A stretch of 64,000 bases of DNA from CAYMAZ01 sp964388575 (GTDB lineage Bacteria > Bacteroidota > Bacteroidia > Bacteroidales > DTU049): the NCBI GenBank assembly GCA_964388575.1, contig CAYMAZ010000004.1:1-64000 (forward strand). The letters are read 5' to 3'. Under the pieces are notes generated by a model. It worked only from the letters and a program-made list of their open reading frames with translations. It did no database searches and was not told the DNA's origin. Shown piece after piece: positions 19,326 through 27,867 of this stretch. Positions within the stretch are counted from its first letter, which is position 1; each line of letters starts with the position of its first letter. A program made the translations under genes and the position numbers.

Positions 19326-19349
19326 ATAAATCAACTTTTGTGTGTTTTA

Positions 19350-20399
19350 TTATTTCATTTTTTTCTGTTGAATCCGTTTTTTTACAAATCTGATTGTGAA
19401 ATATGCACTCAGTACAACAACAATAATGCCCCACAAACGTAGGATAAAAATGATGATCTCCTGAATAATGTACCATCCTGATTTTAAAGAGTCAGCCAAC
19501 CTTTTGGTAAAGCACGGCCTGTAGCTTTGTGTTTTTTCCTGATCGGGAACCATCATTTGTTCATATTTCTCAGTTTCATAAATGTCAATGCTGATCGTAC
19601 TGTATTCAATGTTATCATACAGTTTTAATTCTTCAATATACGCTGCATCAGCCCGTTCCTGCTGCAGCAGAATTTGCCTTTCAGCTTCTGTGACATCCAT
19701 CAGTCTTGACTTGCTGTTGTCTGCGTGACGTTTCATCCTTGAGTTGTATGTTGCAAGACGTTTTTGTTTCATTTGTTCAGCCAGCTTTTGGAGTGTGACA
19801 TCTTCAGCGTTGATGATTCTGTAATCCAGATAGTCTATAAGAGGCACAAATGAATGCAGTGTTGTGTCCAGAGATGTATATGGAACACGTAAAATAATGG
19901 TGTTTTTCACAACATACCTTGTAATGAACAATGAGGAGTCTTCACTGATTTTAATTTTGTGTTCGGAGAGCTGTTCTGACCAGAGATTTGTGTGGGCCAC
20001 CCAACCTCCCTGTCTGACAGCAATTTGCTCGATTGCATAGGTTGACTGAGCCACATTGTGGACCCTGAATTTCAGATCTGCTTTTCTTACAATCATTCTG
20101 TGTTCTTCAATGTTTACGTCAGAAGCAGCTGTTGATGATAAGATCAACGAATAATCAATTTCCTGCCTGTTGTCTTTCTGAGAAGTACCATTTGACTGTT
20201 CTATCTCTCTGTTCTGCACAAAACTGGTTGGAATGCTTTGGGTTTCTTCTCCGATAGCGGTTTTTTCATCAGAGCTTTCTGTTTGAGAGATGTCCCGGTT
20301 TTTTAGATTTTCCTGCCCTTCTCCCATTTGTTCTCCAGAACAGGCCGACAGCACTGCTGTTGTTACAACAGCAATGTAAATTTTTTTTACAGATTTCAT
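19350..20399 (-). CDS. DUF4349 lipoprotein
   Basis: A 349-residue envelope protein. The lipobox LSAC puts the lipidated Cys near residue 20. A Ser/Glu/Gln-rich linker follows, then the DUF4349 domain (about 100-285): RMIVRKADLKFRVHNV, GGWVAHTNL, LRVPYTSLDTTL and a central coiled-coil stretch. A C-terminal transmembrane helix (about 310-335) ends in a basic tail. Function unknown; DUF4349 proteins span the periplasm from a lipid anchor to the inner membrane. Two membrane attachments are thus predicted. Confidence 0.88.
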   Translation of the reverse strand: MKSVKKIYIAVVTTAVLSACSGEQMGEGQENLKNRDISQTESSDEKTAIGEETQSIPTSFVQNREIEQSNGTSQKDNRQEIDYSLILSSTAASDVNIEEHRMIVRKADLKFRVHNVAQSTYAIEQIAVRQGGWVAHTNLWSEQLSEHKIKISEDSSLFITRYVVKNTIILRVPYTSLDTTLHSFVPLIDYLDYRIINAEDVTLQKLAEQMKQKRLATYNSRMKRHADNSKSRLMDVTEAERQILLQQERADAAYIEELKLYDNIEYSTISIDIYETEKYEQMMVPDQEKTQSYRPCFTKRLADSLKSGWYIIQEIIIFILRLWGIIVVVLSAYFTIRFVKKRIQQKKMK

Positions 20400-20516
20400 A
20401 TTATTTCTGTTTTTTGGTTAGCAATAGTCATGATTGAGAGAATCACAAATTTCCACAAATACTCCTCAAATATTAGTAAAACGAAAAGAAAGTATACCAG
20501 TAAAAATTTTAAACAG

Positions 20517-20882
20517 TTAATATTCTCCCCTTCTGAGCATCACAAGAGTACAATGGTGAATGACTTCGATGTTTTTTTGAGCGGCAAGTTCTTCAAGTTC
20601 TGAGTTCTCACTACCAGGGTTAAAAATTATTCTTTTCGGGTGAATGATTTCCGTCAGATAATGGAAATATTCCGGCTGATGTTTTTTGCTGATATACATT
20701 GTAACAGTATCAATGTCATGGATTTCAGGCAAATAGCTGATGATGGGAATATCTTCTATAGTACCCTTTTTCTTTCCAATAGCAACAACATCGTGTCCGT
20801 ATTCTTTCAACAACCTGGCTGCTTTGTTCGAATATCTTTCAGGCTTGACACTTGCTCCGATGATGATTGTTTTTTTATTCAT
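20517..20882 (-). CDS. CoA-binding (Rossmann) domain protein
   Basis: A 121-residue protein of the CoA_binding_2 family. KTIIIGASVKPERYSNKAARLL is the nucleotide-binding loop, followed by NPGSENSELEELAAQKNIEVIHHCTLVM, the family's conserved second half. Probably binds CoA or a dinucleotide; the role is unknown. ATG 20882 is preferred over the upstream frame start at 20906; it overlaps the end of mtaB by 8 bases, so the pair is coupled. Confidence 0.88.
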   Translation of the reverse strand: MNKKTIIIGASVKPERYSNKAARLLKEYGHDVVAIGKKKGTIEDIPIISYLPEIHDIDTVTMYISKKHQPEYFHYLTEIIHPKRIIFNPGSENSELEELAAQKNIEVIHHCTLVMLRRGEY

Positions 20883-22197
20883 GTATGCGAATAATTTTGG
20901 ATTCATACACAGCTTCAGAAGGGGAGTAGTCTGTTAGTTGAACATCAATTATCTGATTGATGTAATTTTCGTTGAAAGGAAATTTCACCCGGATGTAGTT
21001 GTCAGTATATCCATACATCATCCCATTGTTGTTGTCGCTTTCAGCAAGCACTTTTCGGATCTGATTGTTAGCCCGGAGGTAAAAAGATGATTTCATTTTT
21101 GCTGATATTTCAAGCAGTCTGCCTGTACGTCTTTTTTTTTCTATAGGGTGAATTTGATTGGGCAAATCAGCAGCTTTTGTGTATTTGCGTGCTGAAAAGG
21201 TGAAAACATGCATGTATGCCAAAGGTAGTGATTGGAGAAAAGCAAAGCCATGTGCAAAATCTTCTTCTGTTTCTCCGGGAAAACCTGTAATGATATCAGC
21301 GGCGATACATGCATCCGGATGAATACGGATCAGTTGTTTACAGATCGATTCAATTTTATGTGTTTCGTAGGGGCGTCCCATTCTTTTTAGTGTGTTGTTG
21401 TTTCCTGCCTGTATTGGTATATGGTAGTGTGGCATGACTTTGGGGAGCTGAGACAGAGTGTTGAATAACTCATCAGTAAAATGCTGAGGCTCCAGTGAAG
21501 AAATCCGAATCCTTTTCAATTGTTCATTTTGATGTAAAATCCAGAGTAATTGTGAAAGGTTTTTATGTTGTGATTTCCCGAAATCTCCAAGATTAATTCC
21601 TGTCAGAACGATTTCATTGAATCCTGCCCTGGTGATTTCTTCTGATGCTTGAACCACATGTTCAATTGTCGCACTTCTGCTTTTCCCCCGTGCAAAGGGA
21701 ACAATACAGTAGTTGCAGTAACAATCACATCCATCCTGAACTTTCAAAAAGGAACGTGTCCTGTCATTGTGTGACCAAGAGATATGAAACTCAGGATACA
21801 GGTGGACATCATCTGTGCCCGGCTGAATCTCTTTCTTTTCAGTGATGGCTTTCAGAATTTCTGTAAACCTGAATTTTGATTCATTACCAAACACGTGGCT
21901 GACTCCGGGTAGTTTTTTCAATTCTCCGGCTTTAAGCTGAGAAACACATCCAAGAACAATGATTTCAGATTGACTGTTTTTTTTGAACGCCCTGGCAATG
22001 GCATTCCGTGTTTTTTTCTCAGCCTGTGATGTCAGTATGCATGAATGGATTACATAAATGTCTGCAACTTCACTGAACGGAACTCTTAAAAAACCAAACT
22101 GTTCAGCTTCATATGCAAGGTGAGAAGTTTCTGAAAAATTGACCTTGCAGCCAAGTGTGTAATATGCGATTTTGAATTGATTGTTTCTATGTTGCAT
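20875..22197 (-). CDS. mtaB: tRNA t6A37 methylthiotransferase MtaB
   Basis: A 440-residue radical SAM enzyme that adds a methylthio group to N6-threonylcarbamoyladenosine at tRNA position 37. The MTTase domain has C17, C53 and C84 for one 4Fe-4S cluster, and the radical SAM motif CxxxCxxC is C157-C161-C164. A C-terminal TRAM-like domain (about 375-435) ends the protein. The YYTLGCKVNFSET start is diagnostic of MtaB rather than MiaB or RimO. Predicted promoter box at 22270-22277. Confidence 0.95.
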   Translation of the reverse strand: MQHRNNQFKIAYYTLGCKVNFSETSHLAYEAEQFGFLRVPFSEVADIYVIHSCILTSQAEKKTRNAIARAFKKNSQSEIIVLGCVSQLKAGELKKLPGVSHVFGNESKFRFTEILKAITEKKEIQPGTDDVHLYPEFHISWSHNDRTRSFLKVQDGCDCYCNYCIVPFARGKSRSATIEHVVQASEEITRAGFNEIVLTGINLGDFGKSQHKNLSQLLWILHQNEQLKRIRISSLEPQHFTDELFNTLSQLPKVMPHYHIPIQAGNNNTLKRMGRPYETHKIESICKQLIRIHPDACIAADIITGFPGETEEDFAHGFAFLQSLPLAYMHVFTFSARKYTKAADLPNQIHPIEKKRRTGRLLEISAKMKSSFYLRANNQIRKVLAESDNNNGMMYGYTDNYIRVKFPFNENYINQIIDVQLTDYSPSEAVYESKIIRIHE

Positions 22198-22261
22198 CTC
22201 AGAATGAAGTTGATATTGTTCGCATTGTTGACAGTGCGTTTTAAAATTCAGAAAAATAAGT

Positions 22262-22277
22262 TAGTTTTGCAAAATTA
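22262..22277. promoter_or_regulatory. Back-to-back divergent -7 boxes (mtaB / carbamate kinase)
   Basis: The 16-mer TAGTTTTGCAAAATTA is a rightward TAnnTTTG box (22262-22269) directly abutting a leftward one (22270-22277). It sits 20 bases before the carbamate kinase ATG and 72 bases before the mtaB ATG. No clean -33 element is seen for either. Confidence 0.5.
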
Positions 22278-22289
22278 ATTAAAAGTAAG

Positions 22290-23237
22290 ATGTATATGAA
22301 AAAACTTGCAGTTGTGGCATTTGGTGGAAATGCATTGCTACGCCCCGGAGAAAAGGGAACAATTGATGAGCAGGAAAGGAATGTATATGAAACATGTGAG
22401 AATCTGCTTGAGTTAATTAAAAGAGATCATGATGTTGTGATCACACATGGGAATGGTCCGCAGGTTGGAAATATTCTCCTGCAAAACCAGGCGGGAGCTC
22501 AGGTTCACGGGATACCGGAAATGCCGCTTGATATTTGTGGTGCATATTCACAAGGACTGATTGGATATATGATTGAACAACAATTACGGAATGTGTTGGA
22601 AGCCAATGGTATGGAAAGAGATGTAATTACCCTGATCACACAGGTGCTGGTTGATAAAAATGACCCTGCTTTTGCTAATCCAACAAAACCGATAGGTCCG
22701 TATTATTCAAAGGAAGATGCTGACAAAATTGCAAATCAAACTGGTTCTGTTTTTAAAGAAGATCCGAAAGGTAACGGATGGAGAAAAGTTGTTGCTTCAC
22801 CCATGCCAATGGAAGTTGGAAATCGCAAAACCATAGAAAAAATTGCCCGTGAAGGACAGATTGTGGTTGCAGTTGGTGGTGGCGGTATTCCTGTGTTTTA
22901 TGTTGAGCCAAACAAACTTCAAGGAATTGATGCAGTGATTGATAAAGACCTTGCATCAGCATTGCTTGCAGCGGAAATAAAAGCAGATGAGTTTTATATT
23001 CTGACTGATGTTCCAAATGTGTTTATTAATTTCAGAAAACCTGACGAAAAAGCCTTGAAAACGATTACTGTTGCTGAAGCAAAAGAATATATTGCACAGG
23101 GGCAGTTTACTGAAGGAAGTATGGCTCCAAAAGTACGGGCTGCAATCCACTTTGTTGAAAAAGGAGGAAAAGAATGCATTATAACTTCTGCACAAAGTTT
23201 ACACGATCCTGAATGTGGAACCAAAATAATTGCATAA
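22290..23237 (+). CDS. arcC: Carbamate kinase
   Basis: A 315-residue cytosolic kinase converting carbamoyl phosphate and ADP to ATP, CO2 and ammonia (or the reverse). AFGGNALL at the start binds phosphate, followed by THGNGPQVG and MPLDICGAYSQGLIGYMI, all diagnostic. AVGGGGIPV near residue 193 and the nucleotide-binding C-terminal half are intact. ATG 22296 is an alternative start. With the ornithine carbamoyltransferase 2 kb downstream it makes the ATP-yielding end of the arginine deiminase pathway; no arginine deiminase gene is in the window. Confidence 0.95.
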   Translation: MYMKKLAVVAFGGNALLRPGEKGTIDEQERNVYETCENLLELIKRDHDVVITHGNGPQVGNILLQNQAGAQVHGIPEMPLDICGAYSQGLIGYMIEQQLRNVLEANGMERDVITLITQVLVDKNDPAFANPTKPIGPYYSKEDADKIANQTGSVFKEDPKGNGWRKVVASPMPMEVGNRKTIEKIAREGQIVVAVGGGGIPVFYVEPNKLQGIDAVIDKDLASALLAAEIKADEFYILTDVPNVFINFRKPDEKALKTITVAEAKEYIAQGQFTEGSMAPKVRAAIHFVEKGGKECIITSAQSLHDPECGTKIIA

Positions 23238-23242
23238 ATTTG
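23235..23242 (+). promoter_or_regulatory. -7 box before the zinc-ribbon/Yip1 gene
   Basis: TAAATTTG overlapping the carbamate kinase stop codon, 24 bases before the next ATG. No -33 element is clear, so it may be a chance match. Confidence 0.3.
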
Positions 23243-23266
23243 TACAACCAATAAATTCAACTCACC

Positions 23267-24085
23267 ATGAACCAATGTCCAAAATGTAATGCAGAACTCA
23301 AACCGGGTGCTGCATTTTGCCATGTCTGCGGATATCAGATACCGCAGGAAGAACAAAAATCTGAAAATCAAACTCATGAAGTAAAAGAAAACCAAACACC
23401 CAATTTAAATCAAAACAATATGGAAAATCAAAATGTCAATGAAACACCTGTGCACAAAAGTGGCATGGTACAAAGAGTAATTAATATGATTACCAAACCA
23501 AAGCAGGAATTTGGTGTAATTGCCAATGAAACGCCTGATGTTCAAAAAATCCTGATGACTTATGCGATTCCTTTGATGCTTATTCCTTCAATAGCTCAGA
23601 TGATTGGATATGGTCTGATTGGTTATAGAGTGAACATGGGCTTCCTGGGAAGCTATTCTGTAAAAAGTTGGAAATGGGGTATTACTACCGGAGTTGGTAC
23701 TTTTATTAGTGGAATAATTTCTATTTTTCTTGTTGCATTGATTATTGATTTGCTTGCTTCAACATTCAATTCAGAGAAAAATTTTGGAAAATCATTTCAG
23801 CTTGTGGTTTATTCATGGACGCCAATGTGGGTTGCAGGAATATTTTACATTATTCCTTCTTTAGGGATTATTCCAGGACTTGCCGGTATTTATGCTCTTG
23901 TACTGTTGTATTTTGGAATTGTACCTCTCAAGAAAACACCTGCTGATAAAGTGACAGTGTATTTCATCGTTTCACTGATCGTTGCAATTGCAGTATTCCT
24001 TATCGTCGGATTGATTATCGGACTCATAACCAATGCAATCTATAATCCACTTGCCGGAGCCGGTTATAGTGGTTTTGGATTGTAA
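23267..24085 (+). CDS. Zinc-ribbon Yip1-family membrane protein
   Basis: A 272-residue protein. The N-terminal zinc ribbon is CPKC at 4-7 and CHVC at 18-21. A disordered Gln/Asn/Glu linker (25-65) leads to a Yip1 domain (about 70-270) starting with the family's ITKPKQEFGVIANE helix and having five or six membrane helices with a Gly/Pro-rich end. Yip1 proteins are membrane scaffolds; the bacterial role is unknown. Forms a pair with the next gene, which also begins with a zinc ribbon. Confidence 0.85.
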   Translation: MNQCPKCNAELKPGAAFCHVCGYQIPQEEQKSENQTHEVKENQTPNLNQNNMENQNVNETPVHKSGMVQRVINMITKPKQEFGVIANETPDVQKILMTYAIPLMLIPSIAQMIGYGLIGYRVNMGFLGSYSVKSWKWGITTGVGTFISGIISIFLVALIIDLLASTFNSEKNFGKSFQLVVYSWTPMWVAGIFYIIPSLGIIPGLAGIYALVLLYFGIVPLKKTPADKVTVYFIVSLIVAIAVFLIVGLIIGLITNAIYNPLAGAGYSGFGL

Positions 24086-24099
24086 AAATTATTTAAATA

Positions 24100-25020
24100 A
24101 TGATTCGCTGCCCGAAATGTCATACAGAACTTTCTGAAAATGATATGTTCTGTTTTGTCTGTGGTCATAAAATGGATAATAAACCTGATAACAGTCAGCA
24201 AGCTGATCAGCAGGTTCTGCTTAAACCCTGTCCCGTTTGTCAGACAATGCCCACTTCTCCAGAAGATGTGTTTTGTGCTGAATGTGGCTTCAGACTGATC
24301 CCGGAAGTTCAGAAGGTTCAGGATTCTTTGGATGAGACTGGTTCGCCTGCTGAAGAACCTTCAATTAAAGAAGTCATTGTTCAGGCTGAAGTTTCTGAAA
24401 ATATTCAGGAGATTCCCAAAACCGGAGAGCAACCGCATCCTCAGACTGAAAAACAACCGATACCCAAATTACCAGTTGCAGAACAGACGATTGTGTCAAC
24501 ACCTGTTGTTGCAAAAAGAAAGAAAGGAAGATGGGTGTTGTGGTTTCTTTTAATTCTGATCCTTTTGATTGTAGCAGGAGGTGGCATATATGGCTTTCTG
24601 ATTCACAACGGTACTGTTTCAAGAAATCAGGCCGAAGTGTATGTCCCCAAAGCAGTGCTTGATTTGATTCCGGTTGGTCAAAAGGAAACAGTTGCAACTG
24701 CTTCAAGGTATTTTGTGGTGTATGGTTTCGGACAATTTGACAAGCAACCGGCACAGAAAGGTAGAAAAATAGTAAAAGAAAAAAGGGCTGTGATATCAGA
24801 TGTTTTTACCAACATCGACGCTGGCTCTGAGACAAATGATGGTGCTGAAGTGGCATTCAGAAATGCCGGAAACAGTCAGATTACAAAATTTTCAAGGTTT
24901 TCAAAATATTTTGTAAACAGCTTTGCAACAAATCTGGAAGCAATGAAGGAAAGGGAAAATATAATTAAGGATTTGAAATCAAAGGGCTATAAAACAGAAT
25001 TTGTCAGAGTTGTAAAGTAA
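24100..25020 (+). CDS. Double zinc-ribbon, single-pass protein with SPOR-like C-terminus
   Basis: 306 residues. Two zinc ribbons (CPKC/CFVC about 4-21, CPVC/CAEC about 44-66), an acidic and Pro/Gln-rich linker, one transmembrane helix (about 146-168), then a periplasmic region. The last 80 residues (YFVVYGFG, then YFVNSFATNLEAMKERENIIKDLKSKG) resemble a SPOR domain, which binds denuded peptidoglycan; the resemblance is by pattern only. Lies 14 bases after the Yip1 gene. Confidence 0.75.
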   Translation: MIRCPKCHTELSENDMFCFVCGHKMDNKPDNSQQADQQVLLKPCPVCQTMPTSPEDVFCAECGFRLIPEVQKVQDSLDETGSPAEEPSIKEVIVQAEVSENIQEIPKTGEQPHPQTEKQPIPKLPVAEQTIVSTPVVAKRKKGRWVLWFLLILILLIVAGGGIYGFLIHNGTVSRNQAEVYVPKAVLDLIPVGQKETVATASRYFVVYGFGQFDKQPAQKGRKIVKEKRAVISDVFTNIDAGSETNDGAEVAFRNAGNSQITKFSRFSKYFVNSFATNLEAMKERENIIKDLKSKGYKTEFVRVVK

Positions 25021-25130
25021 TTTTTTTGTATCATCATAAATGCGTATGCGCTGAGAAATATGGCAGTGAAAATTTGGTATGATACAAAACGTAAAACTGA
25101 AAAAACATAAATTAAATATAAATAATAAAT

Positions 25131-25136
25131 AAGGAG
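25131..25136 (+). promoter_or_regulatory. Strong Shine-Dalgarno site of ornithine carbamoyltransferase
   Basis: AAGGAG, 6 bases before the ATG at 25143. This is one of very few good Shine-Dalgarno sequences in the window; most other genes lack one, as is usual in Bacteroidetes. Confidence 0.75.
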
Positions 25137-25142
25137 AAACGT

Positions 25143-26144
25143 ATGGCTTTTAATTTAAAAAACAGAAACTTTCTGAAAGAGCTTGATTTTACCAAAGAAG
25201 AATTGGTATTTTTACTGAAGCTGTCAAAGGATTTGAAAAATGCAAAGTATTGCGGAACAGAGCAACCAAAATTATCCGGAAAAAACATTGCATTGATTTT
25301 TGAAAAAGATTCAACCAGGACCCGGTGTGCTTTTGAGGTTGCAGCACATGATCAGGGTGCACATGTAACATATCTGGGACCTTCAGGCAGCCAGATGGGA
25401 CATAAGGAAACAGTGAAAGATACTGCAAGGGTGTTGGGCAGAATGTATGACGGTATTGAATACAGGGGATTCGGACAAAGTATCGTTGAAGAATTGGCAA
25501 AATTTGCCGGTGTACCTGTATGGAATGGTCTGACCAACGAGTGGCACCCAACACAAATGCTTGCTGATGTTCTGACAATGATTGAACATTCAGACAGTCC
25601 TCTGGAAAAAATCTCTTATGCATATGTGGGAGATGCACGTTTCAATATGGGGCGTTCATTGCTCACAGTCGGTGCAATTCTGGGAATGGATGTGCGCATT
25701 GGTGCACCAAAACAATTATGGCCTGATGCAGAACTTATTGAAACTTGTAAAAACATTGCAAAGGAATCCGGAGCAAGAATTACAGTTACTGAAAATGCTG
25801 AAGAAGCTGTAAAAGGTGTAGAATTTATTCATACTGATGTATGGGTATCAATGGGTGAACCAAAAGAAGTATGGGATGAGCGCATCAAACTGTTGTTCCC
25901 TTATCAGGTCAACGCTGATCTTGTGAAGAAATCAGGAAATCCAGATGTGAAATTTATGCATTGTCTTCCTGCTTTCCACAATGCAGACACTTCAGTCGGT
26001 AAACAGGTTTCAGAACAGTTTGGATTAAAAGATGGTATTGAAGTCACTGAAGGAGTTTTTGAAAGCAAAAACTCTCTGGTTTTTGATCAGGCCGAGAATC
26101 GTTTGCATACCATTAAAGCTGTGATGGTGGCAACACTTGCCTAA
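25143..26144 (+). CDS. argF: Ornithine carbamoyltransferase
   Basis: A 333-residue cytosolic enzyme interconverting ornithine plus carbamoyl phosphate and citrulline. DSTRTR near residue 57 binds carbamoyl phosphate, HPTQ near 137 and HCLPAFHN near 275 (catalytic Cys) are intact, and SMGEPKEVWDERI forms the ornithine loop. Length fits the 330-340 residue class that includes ArgF/ArgI and catabolic ArcB. Proximity to carbamate kinase favours a catabolic role (arcB) but does not prove it. A strong terminator follows. Confidence 0.95.
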   Translation: MAFNLKNRNFLKELDFTKEELVFLLKLSKDLKNAKYCGTEQPKLSGKNIALIFEKDSTRTRCAFEVAAHDQGAHVTYLGPSGSQMGHKETVKDTARVLGRMYDGIEYRGFGQSIVEELAKFAGVPVWNGLTNEWHPTQMLADVLTMIEHSDSPLEKISYAYVGDARFNMGRSLLTVGAILGMDVRIGAPKQLWPDAELIETCKNIAKESGARITVTENAEEAVKGVEFIHTDVWVSMGEPKEVWDERIKLLFPYQVNADLVKKSGNPDVKFMHCLPAFHNADTSVGKQVSEQFGLKDGIEVTEGVFESKNSLVFDQAENRLHTIKAVMVATLA

Positions 26145-26172
26145 TTGGAGATCATAACAATTAATTTTTAAA

Positions 26173-26215
26173 ACAGGTCAGGATTTTGATATACGTTCCT
26201 GACCTGTCTCTTTTT
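26173..26215 (+). terminator. Rho-independent terminator
   Basis: A perfect 11-bp stem, ACAGGTCAGGA at 26173-26183 and TCCTGACCTGT at 26197-26207, followed by CTCTTTTT. Ends the carbamate kinase-OTC unit. Confidence 0.92.
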
Positions 26216-26267
26216 ATAAAAGTTAAACAAATAATTATACTATATATATAGATATGTATATTTTTAT

Positions 26268-26275
26268 TAATTTTG
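26268..26275 (+). promoter_or_regulatory. -7 box of the OmpA/TSP3 gene
   Basis: TAATTTTG, ending 41 bases before the ATG. Upstream DNA is very AT-rich (a TATATATATA run at 26241-26250); no clear -33 element. Confidence 0.45.
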
Positions 26276-26316
26276 TTTTACTCAAATAAATTTATTACTA
26301 ATTAAAAGATGCGATT

Positions 26317-27813
26317 ATGAAAAGAATTACACATTTGTTTGTTGTTCTCATGTTGTTGTTTGCATTTGCAAATGCACAGACAAGTGAGAAAAAGTGGGCT
26401 TTAGGCCTATACGGTGGAAAAAATGAATATAACGGTGATCTTGGGAATGCTGTTTTTAATTTCAACAAAGCCTTTTACGGTTTTGGCGGAATTTCTTTGT
26501 CCCGTTATCTGAATCCTTCATTTAATCTTGGGCTCCAGGGTAATTACGGAACCTATGGTTACTACAAAGATAGTGAAACAAGGAATCTTCTGGGTAAAAA
26601 AACAGAAGGTATTTTGTTTCTGGATTACAAGTTTAATAATGGTTACATTTTGAAGGAAGAAGCAAAACTGGCTCCGTTCTTATCTGCAGGAGCAGGAATT
26701 GCAGGTTATGAAGGTGACCGTATTATTGGAGGAGGAAATGATTTTATTTTTCCTGTGGGTGCCGGACTGAAATATCAGATTTCTGATGCATTCGGAATTC
26801 AGTACAAGTTTACCTGTAACTTTACCAATGAAGACAAACGTGATTATGTTGTTGAAGACAATAATGATCGGTTTGCAGAGCAAACACTAGGAATTATTTT
26901 TTCATTCGGGAAAAAAGATTCTGACAGGGATGGTGTTGCTGATCATTTGGATAAATGCCCCGGAACTCCAAAGGGAGTCATGGTTAACGAACATGGTTGT
27001 CCTATAGATGCGGACAATGATGGCATTCCTGATTATCTTGATGAATGCCCCGGAACACCTGCTGGTGTGAAAGTAGATGCAAAAGGTTGTCCTGTTGACA
27101 GTGATGGGGACGGTGTTCCCGATTATCTGGATAAATGTCCGAACACACCTCGTGGTGAGAAGGTTGATGAAAGAGGTTGTCCTGCCGATACAGATGGTGA
27201 CGGAGTGTTTGATTATATGGATGAATGTCCTGGTACACCCGAAGACGTTAAAGTAGATTCTAAAGGTTGTCCTGTTGATAGTGACGGTGATGGTGTTGCT
27301 GATTATCTGGATAAATGTCCTGACACTCCGAAAGGTGTGAAAGTTGATGCTCAGGGATGTCCGTTGGATAGAGATGGTGACGGAATTCCTGATTATCTGG
27401 ATAAGTGTCCTGATGTTCCTGGAACATTGAAAAACAAAGGATGTCCTGAAGTTAAGGAGGAAACCAAAAAGATTTTTGATCAGGCATTGCAGGGCATACA
27501 GTTTGAAACTGCAAAAGCTGTGATTAAGCCTTCTTCATATTCAATTCTGGATAAAGTTGTTCAGGTCATGAAAGACAATCCTGAATATGATCTCGAAATT
27601 AATGGCCATACTGACAATGTAGGTGATGATGCAATGAATATGGAGCTTTCACAAAACCGAGCTGATGCTGTTAAACAGTATCTTATTGCCAAAGGAATAG
27701 ATGCAGTCAGAATGACTGCAAAAGGATTTGGTGAAACTCAACCTGTTGAAGATAACAGTACTGCTGCCGGCAGAGCAAAGAACAGAAGAGTTGAATTTAA
27801 GGTTGTGTTTTAA
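26317..27813 (+). CDS. OmpA family outer membrane protein with thrombospondin type 3 repeats
   Basis: A 498-residue protein. Signal peptide 1-20 (ANAQ end). An eight-stranded-barrel-like N-terminal domain (about 25-200) is followed by six calcium-binding thrombospondin type 3 repeats of about 36 residues (about 201-378) with D-x-D-x-D-G-x-x-D-x-x-D-x-C-P motifs. The OmpA peptidoglycan-binding domain (about 390-498) has NGHTDNVG and NRRVEF, carrying the Asp and Arg that bind diaminopimelate. It tethers the outer membrane to the cell wall. Bounded by terminators on both sides, so monocistronic. Confidence 0.95.
   Translation: MKRITHLFVVLMLLFAFANAQTSEKKWALGLYGGKNEYNGDLGNAVFNFNKAFYGFGGISLSRYLNPSFNLGLQGNYGTYGYYKDSETRNLLGKKTEGILFLDYKFNNGYILKEEAKLAPFLSAGAGIAGYEGDRIIGGGNDFIFPVGAGLKYQISDAFGIQYKFTCNFTNEDKRDYVVEDNNDRFAEQTLGIIFSFGKKDSDRDGVADHLDKCPGTPKGVMVNEHGCPIDADNDGIPDYLDECPGTPAGVKVDAKGCPVDSDGDGVPDYLDKCPNTPRGEKVDERGCPADTDGDGVFDYMDECPGTPEDVKVDSKGCPVDSDGDGVADYLDKCPDTPKGVKVDAQGCPLDRDGDGIPDYLDKCPDVPGTLKNKGCPEVKEETKKIFDQALQGIQFETAKAVIKPSSYSILDKVVQVMKDNPEYDLEINGHTDNVGDDAMNMELSQNRADAVKQYLIAKGIDAVRMTAKGFGETQPVEDNSTAAGRAKNRRVEFKVVF
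26917..27450 (+). repeat. Six TSP3-coding tandem repeats
   Basis: In-frame repeats of about 108 bases encoding the calcium-binding thrombospondin type 3 units of the OmpA protein. Copies differ at many third positions, so they are old, not recent duplications. Confidence 0.9.
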
Positions 27814-27830
27814 GAATTTACTATTTCAAT

Positions 27831-27863
27831 AAAAAAAGGCTGCCTGAAAGGCAGCCTTTTTTT
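27831..27863. terminator. Bidirectional rho-independent terminator
   Basis: An A-run, then a GGCTGCCT/AGGCAGCC 8-bp stem with a GAA loop (27838-27856), then a T-run. Stops the OmpA gene rightward and the SGNH-FISUMP gene leftward. Confidence 0.93.
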
Positions 27864-27867
27864 GTGA

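Noticed and set aside
26917..27450. Regular ~108-base repeats that might suggest a CRISPR or satellite
   Set aside because: They are in frame, encode thrombospondin type 3 motifs, and vary at third positions as coding repeats do.
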